Assembly (NCBI GenBank): GCA_034506335.1
Contig: JAPDPR010000002.1
Location: forward strand, 62,001-126,000
DNA length: 64,000 nt
Origin: a candidate division KSB1 bacterium
GTDB taxonomy: Bacteria > Zhuqueibacterota > Zhuqueibacteria > JANLFK01 > Oleimicrobiaceae
Reading direction: 5' to 3'
Below, piece after piece: positions 51,501 to 59,206 of the stretch. Under the pieces are notes generated by a model. The model did not search any database. It had not been told where the DNA came from and saw nothing but the letters and a program-made list of their open reading frames with translations. Every line of letters starts with the position of its first letter. Position 1 is the stretch's first letter. The translations under genes and the position numbers were made by a program.

Positions 51501-54498
51501 CATCCTGCTCATCAATGGCATCAGGGACTGCGAGCTCATTCCCACCACCATTGCGCCCAACACCCCGTGTGTGTACACCTACCAGCCCGAGGACCAGGAG
51601 GCGCCGTATATTGTGGCTGTGCGCGTGGTGGAGGCCTCTCGGCTTGATGTCGAATTCAGCGAGGAAGTGGACCGCTCGTCCGCAGAGACTACGGGCAACT
51701 ACACGATCAACAATGGGGTGCAAGTTTTGGGGGCAGTGCTGGCCACAGATGGGCGGGTAGTCCATCTCACTACCTCCCCGCACGTGCCTGACCGCATCTA
51801 CGTACTGCTGGTCCGAGGGGTCGTCGATACCGCACCCTTTCCCAACGGTGTGGCGCCTAACACGGCTTATACCTACATCTATAGCCCCCCTGATCGCACT
51901 GGGCCAACGATCCGCTTGGTCACTGTGCGCAGCGCAACAGAAGTGGACGTCCTCTTCAGCGAACCTGTAGAGCGAAATGGAGCCGAGACTAGCAGCAACT
52001 ATGCGATTAGCCATGGAGTGCAGGTAATAGCGTCACACCTGGACAGCTCCGGCACAAGAGTAACCCTTAGTACCACACCCCACACACCGCGGGTGGTGCA
52101 CATTCTTATGGTCAGTAACATCACCGACCTGTCGCCCGCGCACAATGTGATTGTGGCCAACAGTCCATATTCCTATGTGTTTACACCTGCGGATCAGACC
52201 GAGCCTACCATCGTGATGGTGACGCCAATTGACCAATCTCACTTGGACGTCCACTTTAGTGAGGCGGTGGAGCGGTCTTCGGCCGAAGATGAGTCAAACT
52301 ATCAGATCAGCGGCTTGGCGGTGCAAGAGGCCACATTGGACGCCAGTGCTGTCATCGTGCGGTTGACCATTACACCCTGCGTGCCCGGTCAAGTGTACGT
52401 GCTGCTCGTAAGCAATGTGAAGGACCGAGCAACCCCACCTAATACTATTCGGCAGAACAGCCCCTACGCATTCACCTTTAGGCCGGCTGATACCACTCCA
52501 CCCACCATCGCCGCGGTGCGAGTCCTTGATGCCACGTCGGTGGAAGTGACGTATAGCAAGCCAGTGGACCGAGTATCCGCGACGCAAACTGCAAACTATG
52601 TCATCAGCAACGGAGTACGGGTTTTGACCGCCAGTCTTGACCATTCACACCTGCTGGTGCGCCTGACGACCAGTACCCACGAACCAGATCTCGTGCATTT
52701 GCTCATGGTGAGCAATGTAACCGACACCTGCCACCCGGCGAACGTCATTCTACCCAACAGCTCGTACGCGTACGTGTACCAGCAGGCTGACAGGACTGCC
52801 CCGACCGTCGTAATGGCGTCCCTGCGGGACGCGAGCCACCTGGCGGTGGTATTCAGCGAAGCGGTCGACGAGCTCACTGCGGTGCAGACGGAGAATTATC
52901 GCCTGAACAACGGCACCCGAGTGCTCTCCGCGATCCTTGAGAACACTACTACTGTGCTTCTCAGCACCACACCTCACGAACCCGGCAAAATCTATATCTT
53001 GATGGTCAGCGGAGTCGCGGATCGCGCTCCCGTACCCAATGTCATTGCCAGCAACACGCCCTACTCGTACGTGTTTACCCCTGCTGACCTGACCGCGCCG
53101 GTCATTACTGCGGTGAACGCAGTGGACGAAACACATGTGGAAGTGAGTTTCAGCAAACAGCTAGAGCTCTCCTCGGCTGAGACGGCTGACAACTATCGCA
53201 TCAGCGGTGGCGTAGAGGTGCGATCGGCAAAATTAGATCCTGCTGGCACTATGGTGCTTCTCAGCACCTCCGCCCATACGCCCGGCAAGCTCTACATCTT
53301 GACTGTGAGCAACGTACGTGACAGGGCATCTATCCCTAATCAGATCGCGCCGAACAGTCCTTACCTCTATACCTACGATCCGCTGGAACGCACCACGCTG
53401 GCGGTGAGCAACGTCGAGGTAATGGAGGAGACGTTGCTGAGGGTCACCTTCACCACGCAGGTCGATCCCCTCACTGCCGCCGATCCCCGCAACTACGGCA
53501 TAAACAACGGCATTGTGGTGGTGCGCGCTGAGCCCTCGCCGGATGGTCTGAGCGTTTTTCTGGTAACTACGCCTCATACCAATGGTGGGACCTACACCCT
53601 CACGGTTTCAAACATCAAGAACAGAGCAGCCGTGCCCCAAACCATTCGGCCGTTGAGCACTTTCACGTATTCCTACATCCCCGAGCTACGCGTAGTCATC
53701 CTAAGCACCAACGAGTGCGAAAAGTCCTTTATCGCCGTGGGCAAAGAATACTACGTGGACCGACACTACTTCATTACCTCCTTTCCTGAAGGGATGGAAG
53801 GCGCGCTCATGCTCAAGATGGCCAACGGGGACAAGGGGCGAGCAGAATCCGAGTTCTTGCGCTTTGAAGTGGACCGGGACGTAGTAGTCTCTGTGGCGTA
53901 CGACAGTAGAGCTACTACCTTCCCCAGCTGGCTCACCAAGCGCTTTGCCCGCACCAACCAGTTCATCGGTGTAACTGACGGCGCAAAGAGGCTTGATCTC
54001 TGGGTACAGCGTTTCAAGAAGGGGGTTATCGCCCTCGGGGCCAATATGGCGGCCGGTGCAGTGGAGCCACGCAGCATGTACCTGGTAGTCGTGCAGACTG
54101 ACGGCGCCTCCGGACGGGAAACAGGTGGGGATGGTCACAACACCGAAGGAGCCCAGCCCTACGGGACCGGTGGGGTGCCGCGCCAGTACTCCTTGCAACA
54201 GAACTTCCCCAATCCGTTCAACCCGGATACGGAAATCAGATACCAGCTACCGCGCGCAGCAAAAGTCAAGATGACTGTCTACAACATTCTTGGCCGGCGG
54301 GTAAAGACCCTGTTTGAGGGCGAGCGAGAGCCAGGCTACTATCGCGCTTACTGGAACGCTGTCGACGATGATGGCTTTCCAGTAGCCACCGGGTTGTACC
54401 TCTGCCGCATCGAATGTCGCACGGAGAAGGAACGCAACGGGGTCACGGTGGAGGTTGTCGATTATGCGAACACCATCAAACTGATGTACATGAAGTAG
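48583..54498 (+). CDS. Giant secreted protein: FnIII, 16 Ig-like repeats and FlgD-like sorting domain
   Basis: 1,971 residues from the ATG at 48583, which has GGAGGG upstream; an earlier in-frame ATG at 48556 adds nine residues before the signal peptide (FIFALVVMLSGRLWA). Order: one FnIII domain (~18-103, ITVSWNRNTEPDLAGYKVYYG); 16 tandem repeats of ~100 residues (104-1701) of the SbsA/Big-like bacterial Ig type; a ~120-residue domain of unknown family (EYYVDRHYFITSFPEGMEG ... FPSWLTKRF); and a FlgD-like/Por sorting domain (~1869-1971, LQQNFPNPFNPDTEIRYQLP). Probably a long surface stalk, adhesin or S-layer-like fibre. It stands alone between the rod operon and the polysaccharide cluster. No enzymatic motif seen. 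Confidence 0.9.
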   Translation: MGSSAKGRGTRFIFALVVMLSGRLWAESITVSWNRNTEPDLAGYKVYYGTSSGHHSEVIDVGLVTRWVVDGLQPTTKYYFVVTAYDSSGNESEPSEEVSAVTLDRTPPALVAVTVRSATEALVTFSEPVEPNSAQNPANYRIDGGVMVTQALLTTDPRIVLLRTSAHTNGRAYTLAVSNVADLATPPNVIPSNSTIQYRCEYQDVTPPQLVSATLVDPTTLRVQFSEPVDRAIAENVSNYAINNGIQISVATLNAMGDIVTLSTSPHRAGVVYVLTVNNIIDRAPTPNFIAPNSTVFYTYDPGDTQGPRIVTVTLPEATQVVVQFDEPLEPASAQLAGNYAITGGIVVFNASLDSTGCVVRLTTSSHVPGVPYVLTVNNVRDRAPQANLISPNTAFGYLYDPGDIDPPTLIAASLLDPTHLLITFSEPVQQVSAEMPFNYTINNGIGVRSATLLPDGRTVRLETSPHGTSATYIVTVNNVADRASRPNFIAANSSITYVYAPQDLTGPTIRMVTVHSTTEIEVSFSEQVDSVSAEDPANYSISNGITVLAARRTSSGYGVRLTTTEHATNQIYILLVSNVTDTADPPNAILPNSPYSYLIRALDEVPPTIVSVTIQNQTTLDILFSEEVERVSAEQASNYVISNGVQVRSAHLDNSGRVVRLTTSAHEFGMVYILLVSNVADCATPANMILPHSAYAYALSPGDQTPPTIASVRTLSATTLEVTFSKPVDPTSAQDASHYRINNAVQVQSAVLDSSGQVVRLETTMHQPERVHVLLVSDIYDRAVPPNVIAPNSSFTYVYHAPDETPPTIVLVRATGLTEVEVLFSEPVARREAENPVHYVINNGLQVLAAELDASAQVVRLSTTPHTPNRLYVLVVNGIADVALPPNVLAPNTSYSYTYEPPPVLAPTVSSARLVDSQTLEVTFNKPVEQATAEDPANYSISNGITVFSASLGGLGNVVRLYTSPHVPNTLYILLINGIRDCELIPTTIAPNTPCVYTYQPEDQEAPYIVAVRVVEASRLDVEFSEEVDRSSAETTGNYTINNGVQVLGAVLATDGRVVHLTTSPHVPDRIYVLLVRGVVDTAPFPNGVAPNTAYTYIYSPPDRTGPTIRLVTVRSATEVDVLFSEPVERNGAETSSNYAISHGVQVIASHLDSSGTRVTLSTTPHTPRVVHILMVSNITDLSPAHNVIVANSPYSYVFTPADQTEPTIVMVTPIDQSHLDVHFSEAVERSSAEDESNYQISGLAVQEATLDASAVIVRLTITPCVPGQVYVLLVSNVKDRATPPNTIRQNSPYAFTFRPADTTPPTIAAVRVLDATSVEVTYSKPVDRVSATQTANYVISNGVRVLTASLDHSHLLVRLTTSTHEPDLVHLLMVSNVTDTCHPANVILPNSSYAYVYQQADRTAPTVVMASLRDASHLAVVFSEAVDELTAVQTENYRLNNGTRVLSAILENTTTVLLSTTPHEPGKIYILMVSGVADRAPVPNVIASNTPYSYVFTPADLTAPVITAVNAVDETHVEVSFSKQLELSSAETADNYRISGGVEVRSAKLDPAGTMVLLSTSAHTPGKLYILTVSNVRDRASIPNQIAPNSPYLYTYDPLERTTLAVSNVEVMEETLLRVTFTTQVDPLTAADPRNYGINNGIVVVRAEPSPDGLSVFLVTTPHTNGGTYTLTVSNIKNRAAVPQTIRPLSTFTYSYIPELRVVILSTNECEKSFIAVGKEYYVDRHYFITSFPEGMEGALMLKMANGDKGRAESEFLRFEVDRDVVVSVAYDSRATTFPSWLTKRFARTNQFIGVTDGAKRLDLWVQRFKKGVIALGANMAAGAVEPRSMYLVVVQTDGASGRETGGDGHNTEGAQPYGTGGVPRQYSLQQNFPNPFNPDTEIRYQLPRAAKVKMTVYNILGRRVKTLFEGEREPGYYRAYWNAVDDDGFPVATGLYLCRIECRTEKERNGVTVEVVDYANTIKLMYMK
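48892..53685 (+). repeat. Array of 16 protein-level tandem repeats (~300 bases each)
   Basis: Sixteen consecutive units of 99-101 codons. The unit consensus is D-x-TPPTI-V-x(6)-T-x-L-x-V-x-FSEPV-x3-SAE-x3-NY-x-I-x-NG-x2-V-x2-A-x-LD, then VRLTTSPH, Y-x-LLVSNV-x-D-A-x2-PN-x-I-x-PNS-x-Y-Y. The total of about 1,598 residues gives 99.9 per unit, with almost no insertions or deletions. At the DNA level the units are well diverged, so the array is old rather than a recent expansion. Confidence 0.92.
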
Positions 54499-54523
54499 CA
54501 CCGTCGTCCCTCACCCCGCCACA

Positions 54524-54560
54524 GATGGCCAGGAGAGCTCCCTACGCTTTCCTGGCCATC
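54524..54560. terminator. Strong hairpin after the giant repeat protein (no U tract)
   Basis: GATGGCCAGGA (54524-54534) pairs with TCCTGGCCATC (54550-54560); GAGC/GCTT extend the stem to 15 bp with one G-U pair and a 7-base loop. It begins 26 bases after the stop. No T run follows, so termination may be factor-dependent or the hairpin may protect the 3' end. The remaining bases to the next promoter show nothing else. Confidence 0.6.
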
Positions 54561-54728
54561 GACTTTACACTGGCGGGCATCCGGCGCGAGTCCGAGTCTA
54601 CGAGGACAGACGCGGCGAATACGTCGGAGCGATCTCGAATATTTGCGCTGGCGTCAGGGCGGGCCTGGGCCATGGCCGGGACCTGATCGTTGGCCGCGCG
54701 AAGCTCTCAGATGCGGCAAAAAAATGCG

Positions 54729-54757
54729 TTGATTGGCTGCTGATATTTCTGTATATT
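54729..54757 (+). promoter_or_regulatory. Sigma-70-type promoter for the polysaccharide cluster
   Basis: TTGATT (54729-54734), 17-base spacer, TATATT (54752-54757); start predicted near 54765, about 85 bases before the Wza-like ATG. It supports choosing the ATG at 54850 over the in-frame start at 54733, which would lie within the promoter. Confidence 0.72.
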
Positions 54758-54849
54758 ACCCGCGCCTGGGATCAGTCTTCGCCGAATATGCTCCGCGCTT
54801 GTCTCTACTTCCATGCTGCCAGGCGCCTCCAGTTAAGACAAAGGTAGAA

Positions 54850-56799
54850 ATGAGACCAGTGCTCGCATTCATTGTCCTTGGCGCTCTGCTGTCTTCAGGC
54901 GGCGCACAAGAGCGTACCCGCCCTTCGGGATTACCCGCAACTTTTCCCTACCAGGAGCTGAGGCATGCGCTGCAAACGGTCCCTGCAGAAAACTTGACGG
55001 CGCCGTCCACAGGAGACGGGGGACAAGAATACGCCATTTTCGGACACGAGTTTTTCCTCGGCGCACGCCAACTGGCTCTCAGCGCTGGAACGCTCCCTCG
55101 GGGATACACCTTAGGACCAGGGGACCGCTTGGGTGTGTTCCTCACGGGTAAGATCCAGAAGGAACTGGACGTCACGGTGAACGCGGAGGGGAAAATCTAT
55201 GTGCCCCCTGCCGGCGTGGTGACCGTAGAGGGGTTGAGCCTGGATGGTTTGCAACAACTGCTGCAGCGCATCATGAGCCGGTTTTTCCAGAACTTTTCCC
55301 TGCAGGTGATGCTCATCGCCCCCAAGCAGGTGCAGGTGACGGTGGTGGGAGAGGTGCAGCAGCCTGGCCGCTATCAACTCACCGCCCTGAACACGGTGTT
55401 TGACGCTCTGTCGGCGGCTGGCGGCCCTACGCCCCGTGGCTCGTTGCGCGCGATCCAGGTCTACCGCGGCGACTCACTCTTTGCCACCGTTGACCTTTAC
55501 GGACTGTTGACGAACCGTGATCCCGCGCAGGACATCTTGTTGCACGGTGGGGACCGGCTGTATGTGCCTGTCTTGAATAAAGTGGCAGTGGTCGTGGGCG
55601 AAGTGAAACGTCCTGGCGCCTATGAGCTGCGCCCTGACAGCAGCGAGTCCCTCAAAGAGCTCCTGGAACTAGCCGGTGGGCTCACTGACTATGCGCTCCG
55701 CGCTCGCATCGAAGTAAGTCGCCTCCTTCCCAGTGGCGAGCGCATCCTGCACTTCGTGAATCTGGACACCGTGGCGAATCCTGGCCCCTTGCGACTGCAA
55801 AACAACGACCGCGTGCGCGTGTTTTCCAAGCTCGACCTGCTCCATGAGCGCGTGGTGACCATCTCCGGCGCAGTCAACCGCCCTGGCCAATACCTGCTCG
55901 AAGAAAACATGCATCTGAGCGACCTGATTCTGAAAGCCGGCAATGTGACCCGGAGGGCGGACCTGCTGCAAGCCGAAGTTGCCAAAATCGATCCCAAGCA
56001 ACCGCCTTCGTTTGTTAGAGTGAACCTGAGACGCCTTTTGCTGGAAGGCGACAGGACAGAGGATGTGCTCCTGGAGGAGGACGATCAGGTCTTTGTCCGC
56101 GAGATCCCCAAGTGGCAGGTGGGCCCCACCGTGGAGGTACGCGGCGAGGTCATGTACCCGGGCATCTATGCGATCGTCAAGGACAGTACTACCCTGAGCC
56201 AGGTCATGGCAAAGTGTGGCGGCTTCACCGATGAGGCACTGATTCGTGAGGCCCGTCTCATCCGCAAGAGCACTCCCCCTCTCTTGGACAAGGAATATGA
56301 GCGGCTCAAAAGCATGACGCGCGACCAGATGACCGACCTCGAATACGACTACCTGGTCATGAAAGAAAACTCACGTGAGATTGGACGCATCGTGGTGGAC
56401 TTTTACAAGCTGGTGGTCAAACATGACCTGCGCGAGGATGTCGTCCTCGAGGATGGGGACGTCATCGAGGTGCCGAAGGCGCCGGTGGTGGTAGGTGTGA
56501 CCGGCAGGGTGGCAAGACCGGGCGGCATCGTCCACGTACCAAGGGCCAAGGTGGGTTATTACATTGCCCAGGCGGGCGGCTTTGCCTGGGATGCCAACAA
56601 GCGCAAGACCAAGGTCATCAAAGTGACCGGCGAAGTGTTGGACGATGAGGACGTCAAGGAACTAGTCCCGGGCGACATTATCTACGTGCCCAGGCGGAGG
56701 CCACGCGACTATTGGGGACTGTTCCGCGACGTGATGCTGGTGGCCTCGCAAATCGCCACCGTCGCCCTCGTGATAGACAATGTGGTGAATCGGCGATGA
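54850..56799 (+). CDS. Wza-like polysaccharide export protein with multiple SLBB domains
   Basis: 649 residues with a signal peptide (MRPVLAFIVLGALLSSGGAQ) and no lipobox. A Poly_export domain (~85-160, YTLGPGDRLGVFLTGKIQKEL and VYVPPAGVVTVEGLSLD-like text) is followed by about five SLBB units, each with V-GEV-PG-Y (VVGEVQQPGRYQL, VVGEVKRPGAYEL, ISGAVNRPGQYLL, VRGEVMYPGIYAI, VTGRVARPGGIVH). A C-terminal hydrophobic helix (DVMLVASQIATVALVI) could be the outer-membrane helix seen in Wza. It forms the export pore for capsule or exopolysaccharide. The stop overlaps the Wzz-like gene (ATGA). Confidence 0.92.
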   Translation: MRPVLAFIVLGALLSSGGAQERTRPSGLPATFPYQELRHALQTVPAENLTAPSTGDGGQEYAIFGHEFFLGARQLALSAGTLPRGYTLGPGDRLGVFLTGKIQKELDVTVNAEGKIYVPPAGVVTVEGLSLDGLQQLLQRIMSRFFQNFSLQVMLIAPKQVQVTVVGEVQQPGRYQLTALNTVFDALSAAGGPTPRGSLRAIQVYRGDSLFATVDLYGLLTNRDPAQDILLHGGDRLYVPVLNKVAVVVGEVKRPGAYELRPDSSESLKELLELAGGLTDYALRARIEVSRLLPSGERILHFVNLDTVANPGPLRLQNNDRVRVFSKLDLLHERVVTISGAVNRPGQYLLEENMHLSDLILKAGNVTRRADLLQAEVAKIDPKQPPSFVRVNLRRLLLEGDRTEDVLLEEDDQVFVREIPKWQVGPTVEVRGEVMYPGIYAIVKDSTTLSQVMAKCGGFTDEALIREARLIRKSTPPLLDKEYERLKSMTRDQMTDLEYDYLVMKENSREIGRIVVDFYKLVVKHDLREDVVLEDGDVIEVPKAPVVVGVTGRVARPGGIVHVPRAKVGYYIAQAGGFAWDANKRKTKVIKVTGEVLDDEDVKELVPGDIIYVPRRRPRDYWGLFRDVMLVASQIATVALVIDNVVNRR

Positions 56800-58106
56800 G
56801 CAGCGAAGCTATTCACCGGGCGCCTTCTGCACAGGAGTTGAACCTGGTCGAGCTACTAAGCAGGCTGGTCGCCAGCCGCTGGCTGATTCTCCGCAATGTC
56901 CTCGTCGCGGCAATCGCCACCGGTGTCTTGAGCTTCCTCTTGCCCAGGCGTTACACTGCAGTGACCACCTTGCTGCCACCGGCTGAGGCGCAGCAGACTG
57001 CGTTGCAGGGAATGTTGGCGGAGCTGCCTGCGGTACCCTTGGGTTTTCCGAAAGCCGGTTCGCCGGCCGCACTCTTCGTGGAGATCCTCAAGAGTCGTTC
57101 TGTGCGGGAAATGGTACTGCAGCGCACCTTTTCCCGCAAGAAAGCTCAGGCGCCGCTCTTGCAACTGCTGCGGGCCAAGTCCTTAGAAAGCGGCCTGGAT
57201 CGCTTGGCTCGTTGCACCACCGTGTATGCCTCTGACCAGGGGATTATATCCATCAAAGTGGAGATGCCAGAGGCGCAACTTGCTGCGGACGTGGCCAATG
57301 CCATGGTCGACGCTCTGGATCAAGTAAACCGAGAAAAGAGCGTCTCGCGAGCCAAGAACTCGCGCCTATACATCGAGCAACAGCTCGCCCAGACGGAGGT
57401 GAAACTGCGCGAAGCCAGTAAGGCCCTGGCTGAATTTCAGGAGACACACAAAGCCATCGCGCTGGAGGAACAGACAAAGGCCGCCATCGAGAGCGCAGGC
57501 GACCTGAAAGGGCGCATCATCGCCAAACAAGTGGAGCTGGGCACGTTGCGCCTCACCATGCGCCCGGACAATCCCCAGGTAATCCTGGCGCAACGCGAAC
57601 TAGAGGAGATGCAAGCCCGCTACAACGCACTCCAATTCGGCGAAGACTCCTCCTCCGGCGGGAACAAGGAATTCTACATTCCCATCGCTGAGCTCCCTGA
57701 GGTGGCGCGCCAGCTGGCAGAGCTCATCCGCGAGGTGAAGGTACAAGAGACCGTATGGGAGCTCTTGAACCAGCAGTACTACCAAGCAAAGATCCAGGAA
57801 GCACGCGATACGCCAACTGTGCAACAACTGGATCGGGCAGTGCCGCCGGAACGCGCGAGCAAACCCAGACGGATGGTGCTCGTGGTCATCGCCGGGGTGC
57901 TCACCGGCGTGCTAAGCGCTCTGTGGGTGCTCGTGGTGCCGCTTGTTTCGCTCGCCCCAATGGATAGGGAGAGGCTGCAGGGCATGGGCAAGGAACTTGC
58001 CGGCGACTGGCAACGGCTCAGACGGAATGTTGGAGAAATCGCCAAGCTTCTGAAACGACCACGTGGACTGAGGCGTCGCCCCCGAAGGCGCGCCCGTAAG
58101 CAATAG
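56796..58106 (+). CDS. Wzz-type chain-length determinant / polysaccharide co-polymerase
   Basis: 436 residues. An N-terminal membrane helix (WLILRNVLVAAIATGVLSFL), a periplasmic region with long coiled coils (~185-250, LAQTEVKLREASKALAEF), a proline-rich approach DTPTVQQLDRAVPPERASKP and a second membrane helix (~370-395, MVLVVIAGVLTGVLSALWVLV), the classic Wzz/PCP layout. The arginine-rich cytoplasmic tail lacks a tyrosine kinase domain. It sets glycan length and couples polymerisation to export with the Wza-like protein. Confidence 0.9.
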   Translation: MSSEAIHRAPSAQELNLVELLSRLVASRWLILRNVLVAAIATGVLSFLLPRRYTAVTTLLPPAEAQQTALQGMLAELPAVPLGFPKAGSPAALFVEILKSRSVREMVLQRTFSRKKAQAPLLQLLRAKSLESGLDRLARCTTVYASDQGIISIKVEMPEAQLAADVANAMVDALDQVNREKSVSRAKNSRLYIEQQLAQTEVKLREASKALAEFQETHKAIALEEQTKAAIESAGDLKGRIIAKQVELGTLRLTMRPDNPQVILAQRELEEMQARYNALQFGEDSSSGGNKEFYIPIAELPEVARQLAELIREVKVQETVWELLNQQYYQAKIQEARDTPTVQQLDRAVPPERASKPRRMVLVVIAGVLTGVLSALWVLVVPLVSLAPMDRERLQGMGKELAGDWQRLRRNVGEIAKLLKRPRGLRRRPRRRARKQ

Positions 58107-58117
58107 GGCTGCAAGCG

Positions 58118-59206
58118 GTGAAAGTCATCTCAATCGTCGGCGCGCGCCCCCAGTTCATCAAGGCCGCGCTTCTTTGTAAGCTCCTGCGGGAAAGGCATCA
58201 GGAGGTGCTGGTCCACACCGGCCAGCACTATGACGAGAACATGTCGGACGTCTTTTTCCGCGAAATGGACATCCCAGAGCCGGAATACAACCTTGAGGTA
58301 GGCTCCGGGCCTCACGGTCAACAGACTGCGGAGATGCTGGTGGGGATTGAACGCGTGCTGGTGGCCGAGAAGCCGGACCTCGTGCTCATCTACGGCGACA
58401 CCAACTCCACTCTTGCAGGCGCATTAGCAGCAGTCAAGCTATGCATCCCTGTTGCCCACGTGGAAGCCGGCTTGCGTAGCTTCAATCGCACCATGCCCGA
58501 GGAGATTAATCGTGTGCTGGCGGACCGGGCCTCGGACCTGCTTTTCTGCCCGACGGTGACTGCGGTGGAAAATCTGCGGCGCGAAGGTATCACCAGGGGC
58601 GTGCATCTGGTGGGCGACGTGATGTACGACGCGGCTCTGTACTTCGGACAGTTGGCCGAAGAACGCTCCACTATTCTGAACCGCCTAGGGCTCCAAGGCC
58701 GCGCCTACCTTCTGGCAACTGTGCACCGCCCGCACAGTACCGACGACGCGGCCCATCTCAAGGGAATCCTCACTGCCTTTGGCTCCGCCTCCGAGCCCAT
58801 CGTCTTCCCTGTGCACCCCCGGACAAGGCGTTTTGTCAAGGAGCATGGGCTCGAACCCTTGCTCACCGCGGCGCGGAACCTGCTGGCCATCGATCCGGTG
58901 AGCTACCTGGACATGCTGCAATTGGAAAAGCATGCGCGCGCCATCCTGACCGACTCCGGCGGGGTGCAAAAGGAAGCCTACTTCTTCGGCGTGCCGTGCA
59001 TTACCATGCGCACGGAGACCGAATGGGTGGAGACCGTGGCCGACGGCTGGAATTGCCTGGTAGGCACCGACGCCAAGGCCATTGCCGAGGCCATCCGCTC
59101 GTTCGCGCCCAAGGGGCCGCGGAACAATCATTACGGCGACGGCACGGCCTGCGAGAAGATTGTGGCCATAGTGGAACAGTTTCATGCCCAGCGCAAGAGT
59201 GAGTAA
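58118..59206 (+). CDS. wecB: UDP-N-acetylglucosamine 2-epimerase (non-hydrolysing)
   Basis: 362 residues. Interconverts UDP-GlcNAc and UDP-ManNAc, supplying ManNAc or ManNAcA for surface glycans. Conserved: VGARPQFIKAALL, HTGQHYDENMSD, YGDTNSTLAGALAA, HVEAGLRSFNRTMPEEINR, DVMYDAA, ATVHRPHSTDD, FPVHPRTRR, LTDSGGVQKEAYFFGVPCITMRTETEW. GTG start. The end overlaps the Wzi-like gene by 23 bases. Confidence 0.95.
   Translation: MKVISIVGARPQFIKAALLCKLLRERHQEVLVHTGQHYDENMSDVFFREMDIPEPEYNLEVGSGPHGQQTAEMLVGIERVLVAEKPDLVLIYGDTNSTLAGALAAVKLCIPVAHVEAGLRSFNRTMPEEINRVLADRASDLLFCPTVTAVENLRREGITRGVHLVGDVMYDAALYFGQLAEERSTILNRLGLQGRAYLLATVHRPHSTDDAAHLKGILTAFGSASEPIVFPVHPRTRRFVKEHGLEPLLTAARNLLAIDPVSYLDMLQLEKHARAILTDSGGVQKEAYFFGVPCITMRTETEWVETVADGWNCLVGTDAKAIAEAIRSFAPKGPRNNHYGDGTACEKIVAIVEQFHAQRKSE

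Noticed and set aside
48892-53685. Possible CRISPR or DNA tandem repeat array
   Set aside because: The periodicity is at protein level with ~300-base units and strongly diverged DNA; there are no short identical repeats and spacers.
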